From contig OW799237.1 in assembly GCA_941918925.1 (NCBI GenBank), positions 96,879,015-96,943,014 on the forward strand: a stretch of 64,000 bases of DNA, written 5' to 3'. This document shows positions 1 through 12,092 of the stretch, in pieces; the stretch's first letter is position 1, and each line of letters opens with the position of its first letter. The notes beneath the pieces were generated by a model, which saw only the letters and a program-made list of their open reading frames with translations, made no database searches and had not been told where the DNA came from. The DNA is from Phyto melanocephala (taxonomy: Eukaryota > Arthropoda > Insecta > Diptera > Rhinophoridae). A program made the position numbers and the translations under genes.

Positions 1-3000
1 AGACAAAAAGGTTAAAGAAATCTTAATTTATATACATGCTTTAATAATTTTTTATCCACATTTGGTGAATGAGAAAAAAAAATAGCTTATTTGTCCTAAT
101 ATTAGCCAATGTGAACGTAACTTTATTTATAGTCGTACATAAAGAAAATTAACCTGAAACTTGTTTTATGTAAGAACAAATCTAATAATTGATTTCTTCG
201 GTGGTGATTCCTGGTCCAAGATTAAATTAACAGTCTACTGTCGGTATATTCACTCATATAAATAAACATGTGCATAATATTCATTACAATGTTTATTTGC
301 AGTTTTTCATAACAAAGTGGTATATATTAATGTGTGTAGACATAACAAAAAAATTTTAAACGCCAACATTTTATATCCTATTTTGGTGGCATTATTTCTA
401 ATTTTATTAATTTATGCATGATTTAGTAGTTATTTTTTCAACTTGATGAATAATTTACAAAAAATATACGGCGCATTATTTAATATTGATAATTTAATAT
501 TGATTTTGCACTTTGTTAAGGATGTTTAACACAAGGTGGCGATTTCAGTTTAACTCTTTGTAAAAGGTTTTTTAAGAGAGCGTTCAAACTTAATTATAAA
601 TAAACAACAAAAAAACTAATAAATAAAATACAAATTTTATTCTGTTTAGAGGAAAATTCCGTAGCAAGATATAAAGATATCCAATAAATAAACAACACGA
701 CCAACTATTAGAAACCACGTCATCTAAGTACAATTTGTTTCCACCTGGCTCTGGGGTTATTTCATTAATGGCATGAGTTAGGTTGACCTCTAATTGCTCA
801 TATTTAAGTTATTGAGTTGTCAACAGAAAACATGAACTTACACCCAATTTACATGATGAATTTTATGGCGTCCAATTTTGTTAATTCCCTTTTGAAGTTG
901 TTACCAAAAACTACTTAAATTTATACGATGGTTTTTTTTTGACGTCTAATTTTTAATTTGCATTGTAGACTATTAAATTAATATTTTTAATATTTTTTAT
1001 TTTCTTTATTTTGAATGTCGAAAAACCTAATTACTGTTTAATATTTTTTTTTATCAGTCAAAAAGCACAATCCAGTTGATGAGAATATTATGTCGCAACC
1101 GATCTTCGTCCGGATCATCGTTAACTCTTCCTCTTTCCATATATGTATTTATTTGACCTGTTGATGTCATAATGTCATGCAAATGATAAATGGAGAACAA
1201 TTTTTCAGTTAATTGTTAAACACTTCAAAGGACTATTTCATAAAATTTACGAAATAGAGCACAAGTTTCTATAATAAATTTTAACAATTTCCAAGTGTAA
1301 CATTTTTTACGGCAATTTTTAAAAAATTATTGAAAAGTTATGTTATAGCATATCTTAGCTTAGAGTTTTACATATAGAAGTTATCTCTATAAAAATATCC
1401 GCAAGCTTAAAAATATGCTTTATTTTCAATACCAAGAGAATATCTAGGATTTCAGATAACAATTTTGAACAAACATTTTTTTTATATAATATAGGATTTT
1501 GTCTTAAATAAAGGGTGTTTTGAAATATATGCAAGTATTTTCAAGTAAAAAAAAAAACAATAACAAAAAATTTTATAACTGAAACTAAAGTGGCAAAACA
1601 ACATTACGTTTTTATTGTTAAAAAAATATATTGAAAATAACAAAAGTTTAACTGCCGCTTAAGGAGCAATGCTGTCTGAAACCCATAAATAATCCTGCTC
1701 GTTGTTTTAATTCAATTGCAAAAATTTTCTATTGGTAAAAAATCTAAACATGAGTGTTAACGTGCAAAAACACTTCGTATCCCTTTTTATGCATATTGCT
1801 CAAAGGAATGGTTGTAAGATTAAACGCGGTCAAAGTAACTTAAAGAAAGGAGTGCAGAAATATAAAATATATGTATTTCGTTAAGTATTTTGTAAGTTAA
1901 TGAGCTTTAAATTTTATATAAACACGTACATTCTAAGTATAGGAAATACTTTGTTGGTAAATATATATGTATGTATAATAAAGCTTAAGAGAGGTCGTAG
2001 TTCAATTAATTGGGGAATCCCAAATTAAATAAACACTATCTGCTATAAGTAAAATTAATAAAGGGTTAGTATAACTAATTCTCTAGTAAAATGGCTCCAT
2101 AAACCTCTTATAAAGCTGTTTTAATTTTTATTTATTAGACTGTAGAAACTTAAATGTAGGAAATTTTTAATAACTTTTTGTATACTTATATTTGCTTTTT
2201 ATTATAATTTCTCAATTTTTTTTATCGTTTGAGAAAAAAAATCCTCCTTAATCCGTATCACTTTTCACTTAATTTCTTTTTAATGTTGAACAGTATAGAC
2301 ACCAAACAATTCGTGTGAATATTTTCAAGATAAAGAAAACTTAAAATTTCGTTATCGTCATCTAGAAAATAAGCGTTTCTTTCCTAATCACATCACGTTT
2401 CAGCAAGTGCTTTGTTAGGGATATGAAGACAACATTTTATGTTGTTTTTGTTTTTGCTAAAACTTGTTGGCTCTACCAAGTACAAGTATTTATCAAGTAT
2501 AAGTTTTTTCTTTCACTAAAGCACTCATACTTGTAGAAAGATCCTTAAAAACATATTTGTACATATAAAGCACTATAAACATTATATGGCAGATGATTTT
2601 TTATTTTTTTGAATTGCATGTTGCTACTACATTTTGTAAAAAAAATCTTTATAGGATGCAAACAACCACAAAATAAATAAGTTTCTTGCATATTATATTA
2701 CATTGGACTGCATCGAATCGTAAGTACGCTCACTAACGGGTATTATCTAGTTTTAAAACAAGCTAAGTTTTTATTATTGAAGAAGTAAAACTGCTTAAAC
2801 ACATAAATTTAGAGATAGAAGCTTGTTGAATTTGGCGTTAATTTCTTGCTTAGACAACCTAACCCACAATGTGACGTTTGCTAGTGCATTTGCCAATGTA
2901 AAACCAGAAAACAACCTCCATGCTTACCAATGTGTTAAGCTAAGCCTATTGTACGATACATTTTTTTTAAGCGAAAGTGCGAGCACTAGTCAACAAACGT

Positions 3001-6000
3001 CCAATTCTTTGGCGGATGGCAGGAATGTCAGTAAAAGTTGGTGGTGTCAACTCAACTTTGGCATATTTCAAAAAGAGGATCTGGCCCGAAATATGAGTCT
3101 GTTGACTAAACCAGAAGATTTGGAAATATGGCCATTGTAATTTGTTAACAAGTTAGGTCGTTTTAAATCTAGCTCGATGTTTGTTAAAATGGTCAACGAA
3201 TTAGGGTGTAGTAGCTGATGAATGATCTGCACTTTGTAATAACATCAGCAAGTTTTTCTGAATAATCAGCCATTGATGGCACAAGTTTCAATTTTTTTTT
3301 TTTTGGGTGGTTCAATTAATTTTATATGTCTTTAATTTTAACTTGTTAATTTTTTCAAAAACTTTATACGTTACTGTTTCCAGCACATCTTTTATCTCGC
3401 ATTATTTCAGACTCCGCAAGCCAGCATGTACATTCCTTCCATTCCTGAAAATCTAAGTCGAAATTATATATTAGCCTAAAATTACTGAAGAACTATTTCG
3501 CAAAAAAAAAACTAGTCAAAAGTTTTCTGAAAAGTATTCCATACAAAAATGGAAAATAAAACTTTTGGATTTTAAGAAAAATTTATATGAAAACGCTAAA
3601 CAGCTAAAGAGCGAGGAACTCATTAGGTGTTTAGCGCTTTGACGTCTGCTCTAAAACTGTTTACTTCACCTGAATCTAAGCTAAATAGCATCTTAAATTT
3701 TGCTTAATAATTACTTGGGTGCCCCGAAATTACTTTACTGACTTATTGGTCAGTGTTAGAAAAAGAATAAAAAAATTTCAGATAATCCTTGGGTTTTCCC
3801 CAATTAGTAACAAGTTTTTTTTAGTTAAGTAATTGAATTCACAACCCATTTTGCAATGAGCTATTGGTCCTACTTTTGTATGAGTTTACAGTATTGTATG
3901 CTTGGTGTTGGTAACTTCTATCCAAAGCATTTCTATAACAAAACAATTCAATTTCATATCTTTTTAAGGTGTTGGTTTCATACAGGGATGGGAATATTGA
4001 TTTTTTTTGCAGAATTAAATATATATTGCTAGAATATTTTTTTTACGCAAATGATTTGTTTGATATATTTTACCTTAACCAAAAATATTTTACTGGAATT
4101 TAAAACAATTTTTAATTAAGATTAATGTACTTTCTCTTTAATGATTTTGTCTATGCCTAAAGTTTAATATTATTTGACGTTTAACAATACAACACAGAAA
4201 AAATTAAATTTCTGATTCAATAAAGAAATTTGGAAAACCAAATATAATATTTTTTTGAATGCGGACCTATTACTTAATTTGTAAATTCATACAAAGAAAA
4301 AAATAAAAAAAATTTCCAATACAATTTTATGTTTAAGTCTGTAGAATTTTTTATTAAAATATTTCCGACTTTTAAACAAATTATTAACAGAAAGAAATAA
4401 AAAGTTTATTAAAAAAATTCAAATTTATAGATATTTGTTTGAAAATATTTAAAAAAATATTTGTTTATTTTAGACAAAAATTTCAGAGAATGAGAATTTT
4501 AAAAAATCAGTAAAAATCTCAAAGAAATTCTTAATCAATGACAATTATTTAATTAATGATAATAGTCGTATGACACCCAAGACAAGAAGATAGCTTCTTC
4601 AAAGTCTTGCATCAAACTAAAATATTTAAGTCTACAGTATCGCTAACTAATTAAGAATTATAAAATTATTTGAAAGATAACAGACAATGAAAACCTACAC
4701 TAACTGCAAATAATAAAACTTTATTTGTTGTTTTAGCCCTTGTGCTAATCTAAGGAAATAATCAAACAAAGAATTATTTGAAACAATTAAAATATTATTA
4801 GAAATTGCAATGAATTTTATGCAAACGTTTGTTTAATAATAATTTTTTCTGCGAACATACAAACGATACAAGTAAATAAACCACAATTGCATTTAAAAAG
4901 ACGATACAAAATACAATGATGGGTTGTGAATTCAACAATTCGCTGCTCTGACGTAATCGGTTATGTGACAATTTTTAAAATAGTTTTTATTGCTCTATTT
5001 TGAACCTTCTTTGGTCATTCATCTATCCGCCAAACCGATTAAGCTAATGTTGATTGATTCAAAACTTAACAACAGTCAATATTCGTAAGTTTAATATTAT
5101 AAAGTAAACAAATATAATGCTTTTTTTACTCTCCTGAAAACTCCGTAAAGCACACATAACTGAGTTTGTTACAGCAACTACAAATTTTACTCTTAGATTT
5201 TCTTTAATTCTATTGTGTCTGAGACGTAATAAATAAATATGTATACTTTATGGTGACCTAGGCTGTTCTAAAAACCTAACAAATAAAACAAAAATATTTA
5301 TTTATTTATATTTTATGAAAATGGTAGCCCCTAAAAAAAATGTTGCCCTCATGTGTTTCCTACTGAACAAACTTATTTGCATATGCCTACTACAACCATA
5401 ATGTTAGCAGAAACTGTCGAAAAATAAATATCACTGGAAAAAATGCACAAACATCTTTGAAATACGAACCAATAGTGTTGAATAGAATATTATGTGTGAT
5501 GACCCCCTTAAAACTTTAACATTTGCTCGCACTATTTAGGGAAGAAGCATCCTTGAACGTGAACCCATCGTAAAACATGTTTAAAACTGGACATAAACAC
5601 GCAAAAACACAATACACCTTAATATTTATTTGAAAATACATACATACATGCATACACAATTAAATATATACAAACATACTTTTAAGCATAAGAAATGGCT
5701 AGAGCATTTTTAAATTTTAAAGGTTTTTTCAATGCAGTATAATTGTCTTCTAAAAATTATTTTTCTTATTTCATCTCCATCTGTGTGTAGCCTTGTGACA
5801 GTCTTTTCTAGTTATATTCTTTACACATCTACCAAATTTTGTGTTTTTGTAATACTAACAGAAGAGAATTACTAAAATGCCGACAAACAGGAATCCTTTG
5901 GAGTATTCTTTACCACATGACCATTTGAAAGAATGTTTTTTTTTTCACAATTTCACAATTGTATTTGTAGACTTGTTGTTGGTGGTATATGGGAATTTTC

Positions 6001-6203
6001 GAACAAATATTTAAACTATTGTGGTTTGTTTATAAAAGGATTCCCAATCTTTGAAAAGCATAATTTTGATTGGACAGAGAGGCGAAGGTAGCCCGATGGA
6101 GAGCCTTTATCATGCGGACAAAATATGTATATTTTTTATAGCTTCGTAGCATAGAACAATCTACAAATGTAACGTTTTTTATAAAGAGAAAATAATATAG
6201 TTA
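1..6203. other. AT-rich DNA without recognised genes
   Basis: I see only low-complexity A/T runs and a short CATA-type microsatellite near 5637-5656. No splice-bounded coding exon, RNA gene or element boundary is convincing. The one less AT-rich stretch, 2823-3140, is listed separately. This could be intron or intergenic sequence. Confidence 0.6.
2823..3140 (+). other. Unrecognised 105-codon open frame, doubtful gene
   Basis: The frame opens at a TTG and runs to a TAA after residues EDLEIWPL. It is less AT-rich and more complex in composition than its surroundings, and has no repeated residues or homopolymers. I do not recognise a domain. There is no ATG near the start, no obvious promoter and no partner exon. 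A poly-T stretch ending in AAG near 2960-2972 could be read as a splice acceptor, so an exon of a host gene is possible but unproven. It may equally be chance, or a relic of an old repeat. Confidence 0.12.
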
Positions 6204-6215
6204 TAATATAAGAAT

Positions 6216-6389
6216 GACTTAGTTCTTGAACTAGTCCGATATTTAATTATGGGAAATTATGATTATGATTATGGTCTTAAATTCCGGTTCCCACATGGAG
6301 CGCACAACATGCCAACTGGGCATAAGTGTATACCTGTCATGGGTTTGTGCTTTTAGCGCCCCTTCTTTTCAACCTAACATAACCTAACC
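6216..6389 (+). mobile_element. Short retroposon with ACCTAAC tail and 12-bp TSD
   Basis: A 174-bp segment is flanked by a perfect 12-bp direct repeat (TAATATAAGAAT at 6204-6215 and 6390-6401). It ends in a degenerate run of AACCTAAC units, the kind of 3' tail also seen on the SINE at 26484-26681. The duplication plus tail indicates target-primed retroposition with the 3' end on the right. No internal reading frame is visible. It could be a SINE or a severely 5'-truncated LINE end; I cannot tell which. Confidence 0.75.
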
Positions 6390-6401
6390 TAATATAAGAA
6401 T

Positions 6402-7310
6402 AGAGCTAAAAAAATTGCAACCTTTAAAGTTTAAAAAACTATCATTCATCAAAATTATCATTTAATACTTTTTCTAAAATATTTAAACTAAAACATACTG
6501 TTTGTTATTTCACATTTCTTAATAATAATATGTCTATTAGCACATATATATCGTCGGCCACAGGTAGAAAGGTCCTAACTCAAATAATTGTAATTTTAAA
6601 GGAGAAGGTAAAAATGTAACAGAAACTGTATTATTATAATGTAATTTCTTTTGTAAAATTGCATGTAAAACTGTTATTTTTGATACTAATGCATTGAATT
6701 TTTGTATCGAGGTGTATTACTGTGAAATGTATTGGAATCACTAAAAAACTAAATTTCTTAAAAATACGAGTAATGGCCCTTCTACTTGTGACAATCGATA
6801 TATTTATTGAAAGCTTTTATAATATTCATGCACCATTATTAATATATTTTGTTGCATCGATACTGGCTACTGTTCAGTAAAATAACTCAGTCCCTATACA
6901 AGGAAAAAGTTGATCCACTATTCCTCACTACTTGTACCATGGACATACATATCCTTGTCCTTCCATTTGTAATTTCTACAAATATACAATTCCGAATATA
7001 TATTTGTTGAAAGCTTTTGAATAAGGAAGTTGATAAGAGCGATGTCCAACTGTGGGTTATACTGGGTTGGGATGGGTTAGATTGGCCTTGTTAAAATTAA
7101 CTTTTATAAACCCCCACATATTGCACAAATCTTTTTGTGGTATCAATCCTTTGCAAATATTTAGACATTAATCGTTATTTAATCCAGCACAGTATCCCGA
7201 TAACCTGCTGAGGTATAAGCAAACAAACACGACTGCCTCTGTTTTTTCCCATATTCTAACACAATTATAAAATTTTTTAAGCCAGACATTTATAATTATG
7301 TTTATTGCCA
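6402..7310. other. AT-rich spacer without recognised genes
   Basis: Nothing with coding character or element boundaries was found between the retroposon and the piggyBac insertion. Confidence 0.5.
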
Positions 7311-7314
7311 TTAA

Positions 7315-9072
7315 CCCATTTCCAGCCGCGAAACATAAAAGTCGTCCGAATTCGATGAAATCCAGGTTTCTAGATAACATGAGGCTACTGAATTCAAATT
7401 CGTTATCAAAATTCACGTGTCCCTGTGGAGATCGTCAGAAATCGGTGTTCGCAAGCGCAAACGTTGGCCGCTATTCAACATTATTATTTTTTGTTTTAAA
7501 AAATTTCATATGATTTTCTTTTTCATATCTAAAGACACAATTAACACAAATTTCTTATGATTTTATCAATTATATTTATTAAGAAAAATTATGAAATTAT
7601 AGTACCCCTCAAAACATATAGGATGTAAATGTACATTACACTTTTGGCACATTCATTTTATTGGCTTTCCACAGGTTTTTAATCTGCAACGTCTAGGTTT
7701 TCCATCTATCTGCTCTACGGAAATGTGCTCTCAATTGACTCTTTATAATTTGCGAGGGACAAATTCTGGAGACTTATCTATTCTTTCAGATGACAACAAA
7801 AGCTGTTTTGCTATTATAATTTAGAAGCTTTTTGTGGCATAGGTTTTTCGTTCTTTTCCTTTGAAGCAAAGCAGTGTAGCTTCCATGCATTGATAATCGA
7901 TGCGCTTAAAACTGAAACAAAAACGTCCTATACCACTTTTTAGAGCGAATATTTGTTCAATAATTTTGAACGGCATTGTCAGGCAAAAATTATAATTAAA
8001 AAAATTATGTGGCTGCTGATAACTTCCGAATTTATTTCTTTTTTTTACATCTTTTTACCGAGTGAAATGGCTCAATTTGGTCAAAATTAGTACAAGTTGT
8101 CAATTCTTTATTATCAGCCCAACGACAACCCAATATATTGTTCGCTTGATCAGAAGTCAGAATCACCACGGTTCAATTCATTTCCTGTTTTTAAAGGTGC
8201 CCTTATAATTTTATTGTTGTGGACAGTTCCAGTTGCACAAAATTGTTTTTCGCTAAGCAAACACATTAGTTGGTATGACGTGAAAAAGTTATCGAAAAAA
8301 CTCTGTTGTAATTTGTGTTTTCAACATTTTGTAATATTCTTAATACAACATCTGCACCTAACCCGATTTGGCAATCATAATTATCACTGGCACCCAAATA
8401 CTGTATACAGTTATACAAATACCCATTAGAAGAGCAAATACGCCATAATATGTAACCAAATTGAATCGGTTTGTTTCTTATGTACATTTTACATGAGTAG
8501 CGTTCGAAATATGGAACCATTTTTTCATCGATCGACAAATCGGAACTCCATATGCCAAACTGCAATCAATCTCACAGGAAGTTAAAATTTATTTTCCTTG
8601 GTTAGCTTATCGTTAAGTAATGTATAGATTGCTTTATGTCTCTGAGCATTTTTTTTTTTTTTTTTTTTCAATTATAGATGTTGAATAGCAGCCAACGTTC
8701 GCGCTTGCGAACAGCAATATTTGCTGTTAAGTACAACAGCTGTGTTAAAATTTTTCCTAGTTTTTAGTTTTGATTTTACTTTGTTTATTTGTTGCTGTAA
8801 AGACTGCATAGTTACAATTTTAAGTCTTTTAAAATAAATATACATGATCGGTTAAATTAAAAACCTCTAAAAATGGTGGTGTAGAAAAATCGCGAATAAC
8901 ATAAAAAATATATTATTAACAAAATTCTTATTTCTTATTTATATAAGCTAAGAATATATACAACACTTCTGCGTAAAAAATTTAAACATGACAGTTCAGT
9001 AAAGCAGGAAAAATTACCGATCAAAATGAGTAAGTTTTGTGTTCGCAAGTGCGAACAGAGGATGGAAATGGG
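7315..9072 (-). mobile_element. Degraded piggyBac-family transposon with TTAA duplications
   Basis: The 1,758-bp element starts CCCATTTCCA and ends with its reverse complement, and is bounded by TTAA on both sides (7311-7314 and 9073-9076), the canonical piggyBac target. Subterminal 16-bp palindromes of the form GTTCGC-NNNN-GCGAAC lie at 7447-7462 (one mismatch), 8697-8712 and 9041-9056. The first two sit in a longer inverted segment of about 34 bp. These could be transposase-binding repeats (inference). The interior encodes a broken transposase on the minus strand. The ends and target duplication are clear, but the element is too decayed to be autonomous. Confidence 0.88.
7585..8565 (-). pseudogene. 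piggyBac transposase pseudogene
   Basis: On the minus strand, 8266-8565 encodes a frame containing LSIDEKMVPYFERYSCKMYI followed by RNKPIQFGYILW and then SNGYLYNC. This is the conserved central block of piggyBac DDE transposases. Further downstream (about 7590-7710) there are traces of the C-terminal cysteine-rich zinc-binding domain: GKPRRCRLKTCGKPIK, then in a shifted frame KCNVHLHPICFEGYYNF. Several stops and frameshifts separate the parts, and the N-terminal third is not recognisable. Functional transposases of this family are about 550-600 residues, so this copy is dead. Confidence 0.85.
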
Positions 9073-9291
9073 TTAATAATCAAATATGTTTAACTAATTA
9101 AAAAAATAATTTATCTAAAATTTGAAAATGATTAAAAAGTTTTGTAATGTTTTTTGTGTTTTTTTGTTGACGTTTTTAAAATTATAACATTACAATATCG
9201 TATGTTAGTCAAAGAAACTACAGGATAATATCTGTGGCTTGGAGCTAAAAGGGCCAATGTCACTTTTTTGCGTTTTTGAGTTAATCATTGC

Positions 9292-10283
9292 TAGGGTTGC
9301 CATCCGTCCTCTTTTCCCCGAACACCTTCCTCTTTTTTAGGGCATCCAGGGCAGTCCTACTTCTTTTTTAGCAAATGTCCGAAGTTGTCCGGCTTTTTGC
9401 ACCTTCTCTGAAGTTTTTTTCTTACATTTAAACTTTAAATCACAGGTCACAAAATGTATAAAAAAAGATTTAGGTGCTCGTACAATTAGTTTTGAAAAAG
9501 TACAATTTTAAAACTTCTCTTTGTACAAAATAAGTTTTAAACTATTATTTAAATTTTTAATCAGGCTTGAGTTCATATTAATATTCTTTACTTTTACAAA
9601 GAATTTTTTTTTTTTAATTGTGATAAATGAAAGAATAAATCTTGAAAAATTATATTTTTACCGACACTAGCCGAGTGGAATGCATTTTCGAAACCAGCTA
9701 CGATTTCATCATCAGCACTCTCTGATCGGTAAGTTTTATTATCCTCAATTGTCGCTATTTATCGAAGTGGCATATTTTAACTTGTCTTTTATTTTAAGAA
9801 ATTTCGACAAAGGGGTCTGTTTGTCAGCTGTGTGTTTTTCGTAAAGTTTGTTTTCCAGATATAGAAGAAAGTCTTGAACAAAAAATATAGTAAGGGTATA
9901 TAATTTTGATATGGATTGCTTAGATTTTTACAAATATTTGAAGAGATGCGATGGTAATATATTGGCTCAAATTGGAAGTGTTGAAAAATATATGTAAAAT
10001 TTTTAAAAGTGTAAATTCCCGATAATAAATGCAATGAATTTTTGTTGTTTTTTTTTTGGTTTTTTTGTTTTTATTTTCAACCATTAAATCAGAATGATAT
10101 GTTCAGTTTGTATTTTTGTAAATAAAGTTTTTTCGTAAAAACAAATTTTGTTTTTGTATTTTAAATGGCGTCGTAAATGCTATCAAATTTATTTTTTTTT
10201 TAAATGTGTCCTCTTTTTTTGGGCAAATGTCCTACATTTTTTATGCTTTCGTCCTTTTTTTTTAAATAGGAATTGCAACGCTA
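9292..10283. mobile_element. hAT-like non-autonomous element nested in the MITE
   Basis: The segment begins TAGGGTTGCCATCC and ends TTGCAACGCTA, giving imperfect TIRs of the TAGGGTTGCCA type common in hAT elements. It is flanked by an 8-bp target duplication with one mismatch (ATCATTGC at 9284-9291, ATTATTGC at 10284-10291), which is the hAT hallmark. Subterminal regions on both sides carry related GTCCTCTTTT-type repeats. I find no transposase. A hammerhead-like motif shared with 23093-23163 lies inside. Confidence 0.75.
9659..9732 (-). ncRNA. Hammerhead-ribozyme-like motif, copy A
   Basis: Read on the minus strand: stem I strand GAGTG, core CTGATGA, a spare T, stem II GAAATC-GTAGCT-GGTTTC (with one T-G wobble), GAAA, the palindrome AATGCATT overlapping it, then C and the stem I partner CACTC. 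An outer CCGA/TCGG pairing flanks this. It is a near twin of copy B at 23093-23163. The order matches a type I hammerhead with a minimal stem III, as in Penelope-like elements and retrozymes. The spare T before stem II departs from the usual core, so activity is uncertain. Confidence 0.5.
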
Positions 10284-10481
10284 ATTATTGCATTTGATTT
10301 GTTTTCTTGCTCTTTTTCATTATGGTAAAACAGCTAAAGTAATATTTAACCCAGAACAGCTTCATAACTAAAATGCTGGTCAATGTCACTATGAAAGCAT
10401 CTATAAAAGTTAAAGTTCAATTCAAATTTTCTTAAAAGTAAATATTTTGACATTGGCCCTTTTAGCTCCAAGCCACAGATA

Positions 10482-11195
10482 TATGTATATATGACAAAAC
10501 CACACTTAAAACACCTTGTGAAGTATTCGAAATATATATGGAGATATAAATTTCGGGATATTTATTTATTCAACACAGCAATACAAAGCCAAATTATAAA
10601 TATGTATTACTTAGTAAAAAAGAACTTAAGCTATTTAATTTAATTTGAACATGAATTCATATAAAAAATATAAAATGCCAAAAATTATTAAAAAAAAAAA
10701 ATATTTTTTATTGATTTTCTTCAGGCTCTAGGTCAATATACCCAATTCAAAATTAACGTTGTTTCATTTATAAAAAAAATGGTTATTTTATTTATTTTCG
10801 ATATTTCTAACACCTTCGATGCTCTTCTTCAAGAAGATTAGATTTATTATCAGGAAAAAAAATTTGGGCAAATTGGTTGCTAATCGGGAAAGTTATAGGC
10901 AAACAAATTTGGAAAAAATATTTTTTCTTAAAAGTTTATAATTATTATCAAACAAGCTTATGACACCAAACCACGTTTTTAAAAGTCATTCCTTAAAAAG
11001 CAAGATTCTACTAACTGAGATATAAGCACTAAACCACGACTGCAGGTGTTTTTCATAACATTCTCAAAAGAAAATCTATTTTCTAACCTCTAGATAACCG
11101 TGAGGGTCAATACTGGTATTAAGTGAAAGGGATACAAATGCAAAATACAATATAAAAATTTAAAATTCTGACAGCCGTCACTACAAATCATCGTA
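10482..11195. other. AT-rich spacer without recognised genes
   Basis: I see only A/T-rich sequence, with no reading frame or element ends that I can support. Confidence 0.5.
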
Positions 11196-11500
11196 CAAAT
11201 ATGGTCTATATATCTGTCAAATGTAGTATTTAAAACTTATCCCCTTTAACTCCTTTAATATAAGTTGCAAATAAAAGGGTTAAACCTTTAAAATACAGTA
11301 AACTACAAATCATTAAAATCCAATATGGCGTCCTAAATAGAGTGTCAAATATAGTACTTATGGCCTTGTCCCCTTCAATCCTCACAATAATTGTATCAAA
11401 TAAAAGGGCTTGATAAGTTGACTGAAGTCAACAATTAAAAAGTTAAAATCCAAGATATCGTCTGCAACAAATACGAAGCAAAATGACCGATATATTGTTT
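11196..11500. repeat. Degenerate ~125-bp tandem repeat, about 2.5 units
   Basis: Three phases can be aligned by eye. Units begin near ATATGGTCT (about 11201), ATATGGCGTC (about 11326) and GATATCGTC (about 11452). Shared blocks are GTCAAATRTAGTA, CCCCTTYAA and AAATAAAAGGG in the same order. No coding sequence was recognised. Confidence 0.55.
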
Positions 11501-11652
11501 TGTCAATAACTGGGTATGGCTGGTTCAGCTTTTTTTAAATTCTAATGTCCAGCAGAAAGCACCTTAAATAATAACAGCCCTAAATAAAACGTAAATCTGG
11601 TTTAGCTTAATATTGACTATAAATGAATGTTAAAGTGCTACTGCTTTTACTA

Positions 11653-12092
11653 ATGGTGTTTTCTTTTCTGACGTTAATGTTGCATTATTTCTGCCCTTTG
11701 CCTTCTTTTGTGTTCTTTTCTTAAAAATATGCAATATTATAAACGGGTGACAAGTTCTTTTGTAATAATGTTGCCATAAAAATAACAAAAAATGTTACAT
11801 GTTGTACCCTGAATTAAATCAAAGGGTTAGAATATTGCACTTTTTAACAGTTGATATTAAAAAGTAGAATTAAGTTTTTGTAGTGGTTAAAAATAATTTA
11901 TGGTCCCAAATTATTAAAATGGAAGCAAGAAATGTGGTTTTACATAAAAATACAGCTATCATGTAAAAAAGGTGAACATTTCTGTTCTATTCTGCTGATT
12001 ATAAAGGTAGCATTTTGTTAGGGTGTAGGCGACCTTTGAAAAGTGTTTAACTATGAAAGGGCAACATTGTTTGTTAGAAAAGAAAACACCAT
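11653..12092. mobile_element. TIR element (~440 bp), non-autonomous
   Basis: Inverted ends ATGGTGTTTTCTTTTCT (11653-11669) and its complement (to 12092) are followed inward by a further matching AATGTTGC block. There is no transposase-like frame. Flanking duplication is unclear, so the superfamily is unassigned. Confidence 0.6.

Larger units (their letters stand above)
9231..10479. mobile_element. TA-flanked MITE (249 bp) split by a nested insertion
   Basis: The termini TCTGTGGCTTGGAGCTAAAA and its inverse are flanked by TA dinucleotides (9229-9230, 10480-10481). Removing the nested insertion leaves 249 bp, exactly the length of the uninterrupted copy at 24586-24834. That copy has the same termini and interior in the opposite orientation. 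There is no coding capacity. The TA target suggests mobilisation by a Tc1/mariner-superfamily transposase (inference). Confidence 0.88.

Noticed and set aside
6371..6389. Telomere-like CCTAA repeats
   Set aside because: The AACCTAAC run is short and irregular, lies inside a 12-bp TSD at the 3' end of a retroposon, and matches the tail of the SINE. Flies also lack TTAGG telomeres.
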